64,000 bases of DNA from the NCBI GenBank assembly GCA_964023275.1, contig OZ029916.1, positions 46,627,749 to 46,691,748 of the forward strand. Reading direction: 5' to 3'. The stretch's first letter is position 1. Each line of letters begins with the position of its first letter. The notes beneath the pieces were generated by a model. It was not told the DNA's origin and did no database searches. It saw nothing but the letters and a program-made list of their open reading frames with translations. Source of the stretch: Norana najaformis. Its lineage: Eukaryota > Annelida > Clitellata > Crassiclitellata > Hormogastridae. Shown here piece after piece: positions 46,271 through 60,617 of the stretch. The position numbers and the translations under genes were made by a program.

Positions 46271-49074
46271 TTACCAGAAGTGAACAAGTTCCTTTAGACT
46301 TGCATCTATACGATCAAATTCGCCAGACTCGTAACAGACTTGGCAGGCACAAGCAGATGAGTCTGAGAGGAAGCATCTTCCGTCAATCACACAAGTTTCC
46401 GGCTAAAACAGATAATGGTACTGTTTTGTATAGAAATTCACATTCGCCACATTTTCTCATATTCCAATATAAAGTTCCTAACACTTCATGCGCATGTGAG
46501 CCTCTCTCGTTTAGCTTAAGAGGACTTTTTGTGTCTACTGTAGCAGTTCTTATCTTTCTTCTTTTTCTTCTTTACGTTATTAAATCTTAGACTAAATCAG
46601 ATTTAAATAATCCAAAAGCAGATTAGATTTTATTGGTTTATTAATCAGGTCATCTCAGATCAATAAACCTTTTTCAAGTATGATAATTTAAGATCAATTT
46701 CGATCATATCACATCAAATGCGGTCATGGATAAAAATAGTTCTTTCACCTTCTAGATACAGTGAAATAAAAAGAAATAAAGAAATAAACAGTTACCTTTC
46801 GGTTACAGCTACCGTCAGGGCGACACTCCTGGCATTTGGAATCGTAGACAGTCAACTGGAGACTGTTGCTTTAGAGAATGCCATCATTGGTGAGTGCGAT
46901 GTCCCACCTGTAGAACGGTGCCGGTTCAACCTCCGTATCCCGTTCAGTATCATTCTTTGGCCTCGGGTCTAAGATACTGTTCACATCTGGAAGTCCACAT
47001 CTTACCTCTCCATTTGACAGGACAGACCCGATGTAGTTGAACTGTCTTGATTCACCAACCTATACAAACATGCCCACAGACAAATCTCTAAATTTACATA
47101 ATACGTACTTACACATCCACAAACATTCATAATTAGACATAAATACATACATACACACATAAATACATACATACTAACATACATACATACAAACATACAC
47201 ACACACTAACATGCAAACGTGCACACACACAAAAACGTACATAGATTATTGTTCATCCTTTTGCTATACTGCTATCAATGTACTTACATAGGTTACTCTG
47301 CATGTAAGCTTCTGCGACCTGTAGAAATTCGTTGCAAAGATGGAAATCTCTGAGCAGAAAGAGGTTCGGAAGTCACACAAGGAGCCTTTTCGGAAGGAGA
47401 TTAGACAAGGAGGTTCAGTGGCGTTGATGGAACAGTCTTCCCCAAAAAACCCTTTACAAACCAATAACAGGCTGTAACGCGATTCTTTTATCAATGTTCT
47501 TTGCCGTCTATTTCATGTATTACTGTGTACTTTTAAGTTAGAACCTAGAGTAGATGTTGTGAAGATTGTGAGGAACTCAGGCCGGACTGTCCCACTGATG
47601 ACCAAGGATGACAAGTGCCCCAGGATGGATGGATGAATGGATGGATGGACGATGAATGACGAATGACGACGGACGGATGGACAGATGGATGGATTGAATG
47701 AAATGGACATATTTTAGGAAGGATGGATAGAAGGATGGCTGGAGGGACAAAAGAACGGACAGAGGGACAGTGATAGAGAGTCAGAGACTGAGAGACAGGG
47801 AGTGGGAGATTCGGGTAGCTTTATCATTTTCTCACCGTCATTGCAAAAGCACGTTCCGTTGCTACAGTTGCCGTTTCCGTTGCACTCACTGGGACAGATC
47901 TTGGAAACGAGGTTTTCCAGGATAACTTACTCCGGCGTTTTAACAGATGATCCATTGGTTACCACTGAGTTTTCCAACTCATGGACGCAAATCATCTGGA
48001 ATGAACCGACTGTGCCACTCGAAGCCACGTTGACATCATCAGTTATCTACATGTACAAGACCGGTGAATCAATTAACTGGGTTAAATCAGGGTTCATTTA
48101 TCTGAACAAATTAATTTGCAACCACTGGAACTTTTACGTAAACTGTAAAACTGCAAATAGTATCAAATGAAGTATTTCGATACATGCGTATCGTTGTTGT
48201 TCGTTAAACTCATACTATAACACATATTCACTCTTAAGTTGCAAATAGAACTACAATTTCATATGAAATGCTTTTATTAAAAAACAGATTCACACAGTAT
48301 AATACACAGGCCTGCAGTTACATTGACCTACAGTATAAATAAAGGCGAAATCATAGTATGATGTTATTCTGTCTGGCTTTCTGTATCTCTTCGTGAAATT
48401 ATTATTACTTAGACTGCTCTGCGAAATATGATGTACTGGGGGCTGAGCTACAATGGAATACACACACGTATATGACAAAAAACGATAGGGAACATAAACC
48501 GGAATAAAATCCTTCAAGAGAGCTGGGATACACATTTTCAAGCCCTGACTCAGGAAAACTAATCTAGCTGTGTGAATTAGATAAGCTTTCAAGTTGAAAC
48601 CAAATCTGTAATGCCGCCCCGTTGTAAATATGCTGATGCGTGGAGAAGGTACTGAAAGGCAAATAGCGACATTACTGATAGTAAAGGTCAGTACTGTGAC
48701 GAAAATAGCTGAAAGAAAATGCTGACCAAACACATGGCAGCCCTTTATTAGAACTGCATGGAAAAATATGATGACTGGTTAAACGCTTTGCACATATTTA
48801 AATAATTCTGTATATTCTGTATTATATTCTGTATTGCCTTGTTAATAAGTGGTTGGAAACCATAATATTCTACTGGGGTATTGTGTTGTCAGGGCGGGAG
48901 AACAGCAATGGAGTTTTATCAAAGATGCGGCATCAAAATGTACAGTTATCAATAGGATTAAGATAATTTGCGTACCTATTGCTTTCAATTTCATCCATAC
49001 CTGTAGATCTGCAACGCAGCTGGCGATTATTGCCTCTATGTTGTTGGCGATTCGATCTTTACACAGCTGATAGA

Positions 49075-49090
49075 CAGGCGAGCAGGCGAG
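49075..49090. repeat. 8-bp tandem duplication shifting exon 12 of A'
   Basis: CAGGCGAG occurs twice in a row; A has it once at the matching place. Exon length rises by 8 nt, and the frame after KMESSP is lost. Confidence 0.85.
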
Positions 49091-51117
49091 CTTTCCATCT
49101 TAGCCTGACACTTGCGTTTGGCCTCCGCTTCGGTGATTCCACTCGGAGTTGGCCAGGTTAGCGTCACATTGACACCATGTTTCTCATCGAACTGTGGCTG
49201 CGGAATATCAGCCTTCGTGATTATCAGTTCTCTCTTCGCTTCTGTTTGAGGTGCAGTTTCAACTTCCCTTTTTCTTCTGCTTTGATTTGCCTTTCCACCG
49301 TAATTTTTTCGGAAGTTCGTTTCGAAGTTGTCCGTGACGGTGGATGGGTTGACGTTACGGGTCTCACAGGCAACCGGTGTGCTGCCTTCGCAAGAGCAAA
49401 AATTGGGGGGCGTTGTTTCCGTGTCGGCGCATTCGATTTGGTAGATATGGCCGTTGAGGAAACTTTCTTCCGGTTTCAATCTAGGAAATTATAATTCAAG
49501 TGCATATGTACACTCCAGAATAGTCATCATATTAACTTTTCTTGGGTTTTTGAGCATCAATCGACTGCAGGTTAACTTGCGTCTTCGAGATGTTTGAAAA
49601 GGCGCCATATAAATGTAAACACACATATTGTTATAGCATTGTTCTAGCATTGTTCTAGCATTGTAGAGTATTAATATTTTTTCGTCAATTATTCAAGGCT
49701 CGTACGCAAAATATAAGCGAGTAACTTACATTTTAAGTACCTTAGTTTAGGCACTCCGTAAATCTACAGATACGAACATACACTCTGCATCAAAAAAGTA
49801 AAGATGCCATATCATACAGTGGAACCTAAGACAGGCGCTCATTTCCCGCTTTTCGGCCTCTTAGCCGGAATTGAATGAATCCCAAGATTCTTGATAGAAC
49901 CTGTAATTCGCAGGACTTGCCATTCATTTCCCGATTTACGTTAGTACCAATTTCGAATGTGTAGCGACAGAGATGTGCGTGCAATGAATATCTCGAGGGT
50001 CGTTACGCAAAATCCGCTCAGCAGGTGCCAACCTGCAACCGCTAGATCATACAGCCACATGCTACAAATAGCTCACCGTAACGCGCATATTCTGCGCAGG
50101 TTGAACTACATATACACAAATATATACCTACGTTCCTGCATAAATATCAACCAACAGTATAAAGATACATATTTTTATTTCAAGATAGTAAATAATACAT
50201 AATTATTCAAGGATAATGCGAAAGCTATTAAAAATTTGATAGATGCGTTATACAAGAGAATAGTCGACACCTGTAGTTGTTGCTATAGGCTTCAGGTGTT
50301 GTGTCGTCTGAGATATCGCCGTTGTAATTACCACAAAGCCCGGATGTCTTGTTGAAGTCTTCGCTATTCACATAAACGTAGATGTCAGCGGAGATGACTG
50401 GGCCATTGTGATAGAAATAGTTGATTGTGACATAAGCACCTGATGGCATTGTTATCTTGAGAAATACATAAACACACAGATATATTAGTTGCTTATTTAT
50501 CCAGAGTCTAACGAGGATACAATGAAATCTAAACTAAGGACTTCTATAGCGCCGTTGTCGTATTGCTAAGGCGTCAATCGATGGTAGAATCAACTGAAAT
50601 CGTAGTAAAAATCATAAACCGTTGAAGAGGACATGTTGAATTGCGATAAGTCAGATATACCAGAACTTAGGCTACGTTGAGTAAGCAATGTGAAGCAGAT
50701 GAGCCCTAAGTTTAGACCTGAAGGACATCCAAGTATTGACTCAACGAACAGAACTGGGCAGCCAATTCCAAAGCCTTGGACCAAATACCGAGAACACTCA
50801 AGAACTTAAAACCGTCCTGGTACGAGGAACATCAAGTGTGACAGTGTCCGCTGATTGAATGTAGATGCGCTATACAAATTTGCGATTATCATTACAATCA
50901 CATATTACTTCAAGCCTTCTTACTTTGTACCCGTTGCCACTGTTGGTGATTGTAGATCCTGGGACGTTCTGGTCTTTGAGATACGTGATGGGTGTCGGAT
51001 TGTAGTTGGGTCCCTTGCAGGCGTTGGCAACCAAAACGTTGTTTCCCTCCCTCACGGCCACAGCGCAGTTGCAACTCACAGCCCAACACTTGTGCTGGCG
51101 TACGTGCACCTGCGCAC

Positions 51118-51640
51118 AGTACGGCAATAGTAATAGTAACGGTAATAGTTATTTAGTAACAGTGACAGTATTAGTAACAGTATTAGTAAAAGTTTTAGTA
51201 ATAATTACAGTAATAGTAATAATTATAGCAATAGTAATAGCAATAGTAACAGTTATAGTAATGGTAGTAGAAAGAGTAATAGTTTAAGCAATAGTAGCAG
51301 TAATAATATTAGTAGTAGTTGCAGTAAGAGTCACTGTAATAGTATTAGTAAAAGTAATAGTGATAATAACAGAAAAGGTAAAAATATTAGCAACAGTAAG
51401 AGTAGTGGTAATAGTAAATGTAAAATTAATAATATTAGAATTAGTAATAAAAATAGCAAGTCATATCATTAATAATAGTGAGAGTAATAGTAAAAGTAAT
51501 GGTACCTTTCATATTATTACTAGCAGTAATAGTCACAGTAACAGCAATAGTAAACGTATTGGTATTATTAATATTAAGAGTAATGGTAATTGTAATAGCA
51601 ATAGCAGTGGCAGAACCAAAACAATAATAGTAGACGTACT
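51118..51640 (+). repeat. AGTAAT-type satellite in intron 9 of A'
   Basis: Same degenerate hexamer tract as 8285-8780, with small indels between the two. Confidence 0.85.
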
Positions 51641-54600
51641 TAAAATTACATAGCTTTCGGTGGGCGTTAGGAATTTCAACTGGACCTATCCTAGAATGCT
51701 GACCTCAAAGTAACGTGAAGTACTCTTGGCCAAAATGAAATCTCCTTCCGTGTAAAAATCGTAGTACCTGGAAACAAGTTTTAGGCCGACAGGATACTTA
51801 TATATGTATGAAAGCATTAAGATATTAGATGACTACAACTGCTAAGAATAGTCAAGTGGTTCAGTTGCTAATTTTATTGTAGTTCAGATATTAATATTAG
51901 TCAAGATATAATAGACTATCATAGTCCGTCCACATGTATGTTGGAGTCCATTATATTCACAATGAAACAGCCCCACTGTGTGCCTGTCTTCTTAAATAAG
52001 ATTTCGCCTATAGGTGCAGATTTTTCAATAAATAACGATGAATGTGAAACACATGTCAGCATATGATACCCCTTACTTTACATTAAATTACATAGACTTA
52101 TGTAGGTGGAAAACCTCGTGGCATTGTTAATGCGATGATGGTAGGCACAGTAAAGCTAAACCTGGTTAGTTTTTGGATGAGTTGGAATACCATGCCATCT
52201 GACACCCACTCCGCCTCCTGTCCTTTGCTGGTTGGCAAATGAGTACGAACTCTAGTCGAGAGGTTAAAGAGTTGACCGTTTGCTGGAGGCCGTATTTGTG
52301 ACTCACCGGAATGATCATTCGATCTATGGAGAATGATTCTGACGATGTTCCACAGAAGAATGTACACTTGCTGTTAATTACATCCTTACGCTTCTTAGGA
52401 TTTTCTGTCAACGCTTACGAACAAGTATGCCTACTTTACCTTTGCGCTTCTGAGATGGGCGTCGAAATTCGAAGGAAATGTTTTAGCCTACCGTTTTCCT
52501 GTAAGGTACGCCATCAAAAATTCAAAATTTATGTAAAATGTTATTGAATCATGGACATAACCGGGCATAGCTTTACTGTACAGGAATAGGTGTTAAAAGA
52601 TTTCAAATTGCGGAGGCTATGAAGTCTTGAACTAAATCAGATTCGAGGACGTGTTGAGGATGCTATCAAACACTTAAACCCACTTTTTGTCAAATGTTGT
52701 GATGTGCGGATCTCCAACTGATGCACACTGAGCTGTTACTGAACAGTCCTTGATGGTTACCTACAATGAATCACTTATATACTAAGGCTCCAAATGAGAC
52801 ATGAGCAAATCAACGTAACAACAATGATAAATCGGACTTTGAGACCTTTACTAACCTTACCTTGACTTCTTATTTTTCTAACCTGTTGGATTTCAACAAT
52901 GCTTTCCCAAAGAATTAAGATTCTATGACAGCTTCACTAAAAGCGGTCATGAATTGTTGCCTTGTGCGTTATGATAATGGCGCAATAGAATCAGTAGATT
53001 CAATTAGGTGAAGGTTAGGCCTATAATTTCTATTGGTATTCGGGCATCATCATATACAAATCGGACCCTAACAGGCGTACTCATTAGACTTTGCGGGAAG
53101 TGTATGATAATTCGATAAGAATCTCATGTACCTCTTGATCAAACTGGAACTTAAGGTACCTAGCGAACATGTTGATCACGTTCTATCTTACTTAATAAAA
53201 AGGACAGAAATTATTGATTGAAGATGCTATAGTGTGGTGCGATAGTTTGACAATTAGCTTTGTTTCAGAAGACGCTATAACAGGTTTTATGAAGATGCTA
53301 GTAAGGATTGATAACTGACATTTCCAATAATTTGCAGTGGTTTGTAACAGATGAAATTCTTCGAGACAACTTACTGGAAAATTCTTGTACGCATATGATA
53401 CCCATATGTGCATATGTGCTGTTAAATGGTATGCAATGTTACGTTAAATTGTGATTTATTATGTTACTCACTGGAATTTCTGGAAGTGTGTAGTTATTCC
53501 AGAGGAATTCGTTATACGCTATGATCGGATTGAATCGGATGACTGAAGACCGTTGTCTAACTCCGGGGGTGGTCACTGCTTTGATCTTCAGCGTTCGCAG
53601 CTTCGTTTCCGACTGGAAGCCTCCGAAGTTCATGTTGCAGTTAGAGACGCCGAGTCGATAATCCTTTGGAATGTCGGCCACGGTGATTGAATATGCGCAG
53701 CTCGTCCGCTGGTCACTTTCAGGACACGAGATCGGAACAGTCGCTTTGAAGTAGAGGTTCAGAGGAGGAGATTTCTCGTCTATTACGATTGGGGGGTTGG
53801 TGAACGAACCCTTGGTGTTGTCCTACAAACGCATGCATACATGAATATCCCCAGATTTTAACCAACTCATAGTACGCGAAGAGTGTATGTCGAGCGTACT
53901 TATGCCATCTGCGACGGATTCGCACAATACGCCCCTCACAACTCAAGCCGTTACAACCCTAACACACACGTATTCCTACTAACCAGGATTTATTATGGCA
54001 AATATTTACTCACGCTTAACTCTTTTCCGCATTAACCATTTTAAATGCTGCGGCTCGTCCGATAGCCGTTTACCTAGATTTCTTGTGGTAGGAACACTAT
54101 TGGTTACCAATGCAAAAACAAATTGAGTTTAAGATATTAATTCCATGCTTAATTGTCTTTATGAATGCATGCTTACAGTCATATCTTCTTAGGAGCTCTG
54201 TATCTGTGTCGCGTCTATCCATCGTCGTTGATCTATTAGTCTTGGTTCTGATGTGCAAGGTTACCTGGTTTGTTTCCTGCGAGAAATCCAAAGTCCATCA
54301 TAGAAGCTAAGTTGTGGTCGATCCAATCTTTCTGGAATAGGCTGCCTAGCCACCTAAGACGTGAGTTATTTCTTTACTTCCCTTCGATACACGCTTCAAA
54401 ATCAATGTCTACACGCATCCAATCAATGTTAGTAATATAGTTTGTGGCACAACATAAGATGGAGTTAGATGGTGTTGCCATGTAATCAGTTACAAATATG
54501 CACTACATTGCATGAAAAAAGTATCAAGTAATTGAGGAGGAGACGAAGAACGGTCCTCATTTCTTTACTTAGACATTGAGACGGCAATGGACAATTCTAA

Positions 54601-55139
54601 AGGTTTTGGACACGAAGCCAGTGAGTGCATTGCAGGACTTGCCGTTATACACTACATCACAATACAGCCGTTCAGTCACCGAGTACAACGACACCAGATA
54701 TTTTATCCGTACCGTACTGTAGTTAAATCCGACAAAGTATGTCCTGTTGGCTTCAAGATTCGTACAGCTCGACTTCTTTACGACCTTCCAATAGGGTCGG
54801 ACCTTGCAACCAACCTACAATTTGAGCAGCATGCTCACCGTGAAACATAGTACAGTAAGCCTCAGTAAGAAGAATTTGTTAAAATTAAAATTTATTTGCG
54901 GTTAAGTCGGAGGTAAAGTTAGAAAAGCGAAGTAAAATAAAGCAATGTAAGGCCAGGTTAAACAAGGTAAGAAAAACATCTTTGACTGAATATTGTTGTG
55001 CATATCTTTATTGTCTTACCGATAACCATCTTCTAGATTCACAGTCCATTCATTCTTCTAGCCACCCATTCATTCATTCATGGTACTGCATGTGAAATTT
55101 CGAGCATTATAAGGACGCGAATATTAGACAAAGTCTACT

Positions 55140-55360
55140 TTACAATGCAACAGAAATTTTGGCTACTACGTCCCCATATGAAAGCTGAAGTGGTCATAAT
55201 ATTATGAATCGTAAACAGACTGGAAGAGATAAGTATCCATCTAAGAGCAAAAGATAGTTTCGGTAAAAGAGTCGCGCGAACATTGAGAGGTAGACAGTTC
55301 CAAATGTTCTTACCAGTTACCAGAGTTGGCAAAAACAAGAACAAGATATTTTCAAGAAGA
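55140..55360 (-). mobile_element. LINE ORF C-terminal remnant in an intron of A'
   Basis: Counterpart of 12520-12740, with the same GKNIWNCLPLNVRA stretch. Confidence 0.5.
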
Positions 55361-56607
55361 AACATACATTTCAGAAAAGAACATGCTTCTGCCATTGATG
55401 TAAGATCTACAAGGCAGCAATAATGTTGGCGTCTATAAGTCTTACTCGTTTTCCCATTTCACCCTTCAACTCTTTCGACCACAGTCTAACGTTGAGGTTG
55501 GATCCGTCTGTTATTTTCGGAGCCATGCTGTTCACTTCCTTTTCGTCAAAGGTAAAGACGACCTCAAACTGTTCTCCCTTCGCCAGGTTATCCGGATTCG
55601 ACCAATTGATGTTGCAAGCGAAGAAGAAATCTTTGTATGGTTATCCAAGTTTTGTGGTCTTTTTTACAATGACTGGTCCTTCAAACTCCGCGCTCTAGAT
55701 TAGAACAAGGAGCTGAAACGACGCACAAGTAACATCTGCACAAATATCTTAATGTTTTCGTGTCTGACACCATGTCTGTCTATGCTGGTATCTCATATAT
55801 CTAAATAAGTGCAACTTATGATAAGTTTTAAGTATATCCTGCGCTGTCTCTTTTGTAATAATACATATTCAGTGAGATGTCGTTCTAGATGGACAGTAAA
55901 ACTCACGAGAAAGAGTAATACTTTATATTCCACGTTGCCTTACGTCAACTGGTATCTCTTCAACCTTCTGTGACTTGCCTGAAACAGCCCTAATTGCGAA
56001 GTTTCACGTATGTAAGACAAGAGGACAACTAGAGCGGCTGCAGTGAATATCCCAAGAGCTAAAAGATGGCACCCGGTAGACCCAGAACCACGTGTTCGAG
56101 AACAATCAAAAAAGCTTTGCAACATGACCCATTTATGCTGCACACTGTAAGGAGACATAGCCTAGGAAAGAAAAGCGCAACGCCACGTAGTCGATACAGC
56201 TACACTCATTTGAGTTCTCGCCCAGAGAGACACACATATCTATATGGCAAAGACAAAGACTCAGAGCGATAAAGAAAGAACGTGCGAAAAATAGTCAGAA
56301 TATGACACAGAGAAAAAGATAATGTCAGACGTAGAAAGCAGGGAGATAAGGAGAGAGAAGGATGATGGTACGAGAGGAAAGCGAGTGGAAACAAAAAGAG
56401 TACAGAAAAATGGATAAATAGAAAGAAATAGAGAAAGAGAAGAGAAAGGTCATAGAAAGGCACATGGAGAGAGACAGTTAAAGACAGACAGATATGTATA
56501 TAGATACAGACAGCCAGAGTAAAAGGATGATCGACCCGGTAAGAGTTGTGTGGCCCTGAACAGTGAAGGAGTTGTTGCTCGGGCTAAGACAGAGAATATG
56601 ACAGCAT

Positions 56608-56930
<323 letters not shown>

Positions 56931-58226
56931 AGCATGCAAGGATACATGGATGCATGGAAGCATGGATATATGGATGGTTGAATGGATGGATGCATAGAGA
57001 CAGAGAGTCGTGCTATTCATACTTGTACAAGTGTGCTGTTTGGGTTGGAAGTGGTTCCCGTCTTACAAACGACAGCATTTACAGCGCAGTAGGCCATGTT
57101 GCAGTTGGGTGGTTTCTTTAGGCGATACACGTAGAAGTCTTCGTCATCGTTAGATGTTGCGATGCAGTACATGGAGCTGATGGTTGCCTTCCAGCCTCCG
57201 CAACAATCGTTTATGTTCGTATCAGAGGAACAAACGTCGAGGCTCTTTGGTCCAGGATCCTGCGCTGCAGTACACAAAAGAACCTACCGATGGAGCTCCA
57301 AGATATCATCATACAGTATATAACAGTTATTAACAAATCATCAGTGTCGTCAACATCATCATCGGTATCATCAACAACATTGCCAGCAGTATCATAAGAA
57401 TCAGTCCCCTCAGTATCATGATTGTTTTCATCGTCACCATCATCTTCATGATTATCGTAACCATCATTGTCATTATCATCATCCTCATTATCACGAACTT
57501 CTTCTTTTTCTTCATAATCTTAATCACTGTAACAATTTTCATTTTCATCATTGTCACTAAATCATCATTAATCATTTATGATTCTACGTCATCGTCATCG
57601 CCGTCGTCGTCGTCATCATCATTAGCAGCAGGAGGCTGCATCAAGCTGCAAGTAGATTGATTGTTGTTGCTACATGTTGGATGTGTGCCATTCACCCAGA
57701 TGGGTCTTTGAGTGCCGCATTTTAATCCAGTCACACATCTGTCATGGAGACGGTACGGAGGCAAAACGTCGAATCGATACCACAGATCTGAAATAAAAAT
57801 TATTGTTATTATTATAATTTATTTATTTATTTATTTATTTTCGAAAATAAACAAAGTACAAGGATGCAGTCCAAACAAAATCAATAGAGTTCAAAAAGTG
57901 AAAATGCTGATGTCTCATTACTACTTTTCACATACAAATCATGGGTCTTCCACTGGTTCAGACAATATATTCCATTGGATATGCATTCCCGAATTGTAGT
58001 TCCAGGTCCAAGCCTGGATAAAAGCGGAGGTTGACGCTATTTATCATCGTTATGGCGCAACGTCGTTAAACAGCAACTACAGAAAGACCCATGTCATTTT
58101 TATTATATTATGTTAGGCTATGCTATGCTACTATGCTATGTCATGTCACATAACGTCGTGTCATTGTATGTTATCTTACGTCATGTTATGTTATGTTACG
58201 TTAATGCAGTTCATAGCGTAGCTTAC

Positions 58227-58264
58227 TTTCATCGATTTCCTTGTCGCACAAGATGACGTCATTA
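58227..58264 (-). pseudogene. Exon 2 of A', downstream fragment
   Basis: 38 nt of exon 2 (encoding the end of the segment before D8C) left of the transposon, with its GTAAGC donor intact. The rest of the exon is at 60618-60722. Confidence 0.78.
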
Positions 58265-60617
58265 CCCTGGACAACAAATTTTTACAAAGGTCATGTTACT
58301 GAAATGAAATTAGTCAGTTCTTATCAATTTGTATGTGCTGAACACGAATATGACAGTGAAAATGCCGAATTGGCTCTAGTTTTTTTGTAATCTGAAACGA
58401 AGTAATTTTATATCGCACAATGCATGCCAATAGTGATACACTTACAGTTAATATTTGTAAAAACCAGGTCATAGACTAGTTCTTAGATTTTTTTGCCTGT
58501 CTCTTGTACAGCTGTTCGGGAGCATCTCTGCGGAGTGTCCAGCAGTAGTCAGCCAACATTGTAGTGGACCATTTTCCCTGGTACCTTTGCTCCATTGTTG
58601 CGATATCTTGATGAAAACGTTCGCCGTGTTCATCACTAACCATACCACAGTTGTCAGGGAAGAAATCCAGATGGGAATGAAGGAAATGCATCTTCAGAGA
58701 CATATTGCAGCGAAATTTCTGGTACTGCTTGAGCATGTCTTCTACTAGTTCCTTGTAGTTTTCTGCCCTAACATTCCCCAGAAAGTCTGTAGACACTAGA
58801 CGAAAAGCATTCCATGCTTGTTTCGCATCACCCTCCAGCAAGTTGTTGAAGCGGTCATCTTTGAAGAGTTCTCTAATCTGAGGACCCACAAAAACTCCCT
58901 CTTTAATCTTTGCTTCGCTGAGTCGAGGGAATTTTTCATGCTGGTATCGGAAAGCTGGCGAAGTGCGGTCCATGGCTTTCACGAAGTTCTTCACCAAACC
59001 TAGTTTGATGTGAAGGGGTGGTAGTAGGATTTTGTGAGCCTCGACCAGAGCTGGGTGCTGGATATTCTTCTGTCCAACTGCCATGTTTTGTCTGGGAGTC
59101 CATTCCTTCCGCACGTAGTGCAACTCTCTTGCTCGGCTATCCCACTCACACAAGAAACACATATATTTTGTATATCCTTGCTGCAGTCCCATTAAAATGG
59201 CAACTACCTTCAAATCACCACACATGTGCCATTTGTACCTGTTATAGTCAATGGAATGCAGTAGCTGTTTTAGGTTATCGTATGTCTCTTTCATGTGGAC
59301 AGCATGCGCTAATGGAATAGATGGAAGACGGTTTCCATTGTGCAAAAGCACAGCCTTAAGACTCAGTGTTGAAGAGTCTACAAAGAGTCTCCATTCTTGT
59401 GGGTCATGAGTGATCTGTAAGGCATTCATGAGGTCGTCAATATTGGAACAGAATACCAGATTACCTTCCTTCATAAAGAAAGGTTCCAACTGCTGATGGC
59501 GCTTTCTATATGAAGTAATTGTGACATCTTCTTCTAGAAGATTCCATTGTTGGAGTCTTGATCCTAGCAATTCTGCCTTGTTTTTGGATAAGTCCAAATC
59601 ATGAACAAGGTCATTTAGTTCTTCCTGTGTTATTCTGTGTGGGGTTGATGATGCACCACAGTGAAAATCGGGATCACTGCACGCTGACGGACCAGGAGAA
59701 GAACATGTCGGCTCACCCTTGTCCTCATCAGATGAATCAAGAAAAATATATTCTGCTGGAGGTTCTGGAATAGGAAGTCCATCACCATGTGGAACTGGTC
59801 TCAATGCTGACGGAATGTTTGGGTAGACAATTGTCGACTTCTTTTGCTTCGTTATTCCACCGGAAAGAGAAGGAACCAAGCAGAAGTAACAGTCATCTAC
59901 GTGGTTGCTTTGCTCTCTCCACACCATGGGAACTGCAAACGGCATTGATGGTCTTTTGCCATTCAACCACTGTGAAAGCTGTGTTGTACATGTAGCACAG
60001 CATATATGCGGGGCCCATGGCTTGTCTTGGTCACCAACCTTGCATTCGAAGTAAGCATGACATGCCTTCTTGACTTGATAAGTGATACTTTTCTTCTGGT
60101 TGGCAAATGTCACTTCCCCACAAATGTAACAAAAGTTGTCCACAGTATTTACGCACTTCCGAGGCATTACTGTTCTGTATTGTATCTAAATGGATAAAGT
60201 AATAATAGTTTTATAAAACAGTAACTTAAACTGTCTCGCACAAAGTCTGTAATATTGTAAATGCTCAACCGTTCCGACTCGCTTTATATAGTACACTGCT
60301 GACGTCATCTTACGTCAGCAGCCGACTGGCTGTAGTTTTACATTGCATCAGAAAATGACGTAATCAACTGTGCATGATGTGTCCATGATGGGATTATGCA
60401 ATGAGGTGGAATATTACATCATTCTAGACTTATTTAGGATATTGTCGCAGTCCTACTGAATAAATTTACATGGTGAAACATAAAAAATGAACTATATGAA
60501 ATATTTTCAAAACGAGAGCCAATAAAATTTTTTTATGGTTATATTCGTGTTCAGCACACCAAGATGCTACACATTAGGGCCTTTTCCAGTCAGTAACGAT
60601 TTCTATGTTGACCAGTG
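58265..60617 (-). mobile_element. DNA-transposon-like insertion in exon 2 of A'
   Basis: The empty site is seen in A and B: GACGTCATTA in A' continues in the others as TCGATGTCGGTG. The insert runs from CCCTGGACAACA to a right end whose complement starts CACTGGTCAACA. Further in, both ends share GTGCTGAACACGAATAT (58335-58351 and complement at 60541-60557) and TTGGCTCT, so the ends form long imperfect inverted repeats. No target-site duplication is visible; about four target bases are missing. It contains one long ORF on the minus strand. Superfamily was not assigned. Confidence 0.75.
58476..60167 (-). CDS. 563-codon ORF of the inserted element, repeated invertebrate family of unknown function
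   Basis: An uninterrupted ORF starting MPRKCVNTVDNFCYICGEV. Two CxxC pairs (FCYICGE and HICCATC) about 40 residues apart look like an N-terminal zinc-binding module, comparable in style to ZAD or THAP fingers. An acidic, Ser/Pro-rich stretch lies near residues 140-175. The C-terminal part has DEHGERFHQDIATMEQRYQG and LADYCWTLRRD. Proteins with this start and this C-terminal motif are known in many copies in arthropod and other invertebrate genomes, which fits a transposon gene, possibly a transposase. No catalytic DDE triad could be fixed by eye. It is intact, so the insertion may be young. Confidence 0.72.
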   Translation of the reverse strand: MPRKCVNTVDNFCYICGEVTFANQKKSITYQVKKACHAYFECKVGDQDKPWAPHICCATCTTQLSQWLNGKRPSMPFAVPMVWREQSNHVDDCYFCLVPSLSGGITKQKKSTIVYPNIPSALRPVPHGDGLPIPEPPAEYIFLDSSDEDKGEPTCSSPGPSACSDPDFHCGASSTPHRITQEELNDLVHDLDLSKNKAELLGSRLQQWNLLEEDVTITSYRKRHQQLEPFFMKEGNLVFCSNIDDLMNALQITHDPQEWRLFVDSSTLSLKAVLLHNGNRLPSIPLAHAVHMKETYDNLKQLLHSIDYNRYKWHMCGDLKVVAILMGLQQGYTKYMCFLCEWDSRARELHYVRKEWTPRQNMAVGQKNIQHPALVEAHKILLPPLHIKLGLVKNFVKAMDRTSPAFRYQHEKFPRLSEAKIKEGVFVGPQIRELFKDDRFNNLLEGDAKQAWNAFRLVSTDFLGNVRAENYKELVEDMLKQYQKFRCNMSLKMHFLHSHLDFFPDNCGMVSDEHGERFHQDIATMEQRYQGKWSTTMLADYCWTLRRDAPEQLYKRQAKKSKN

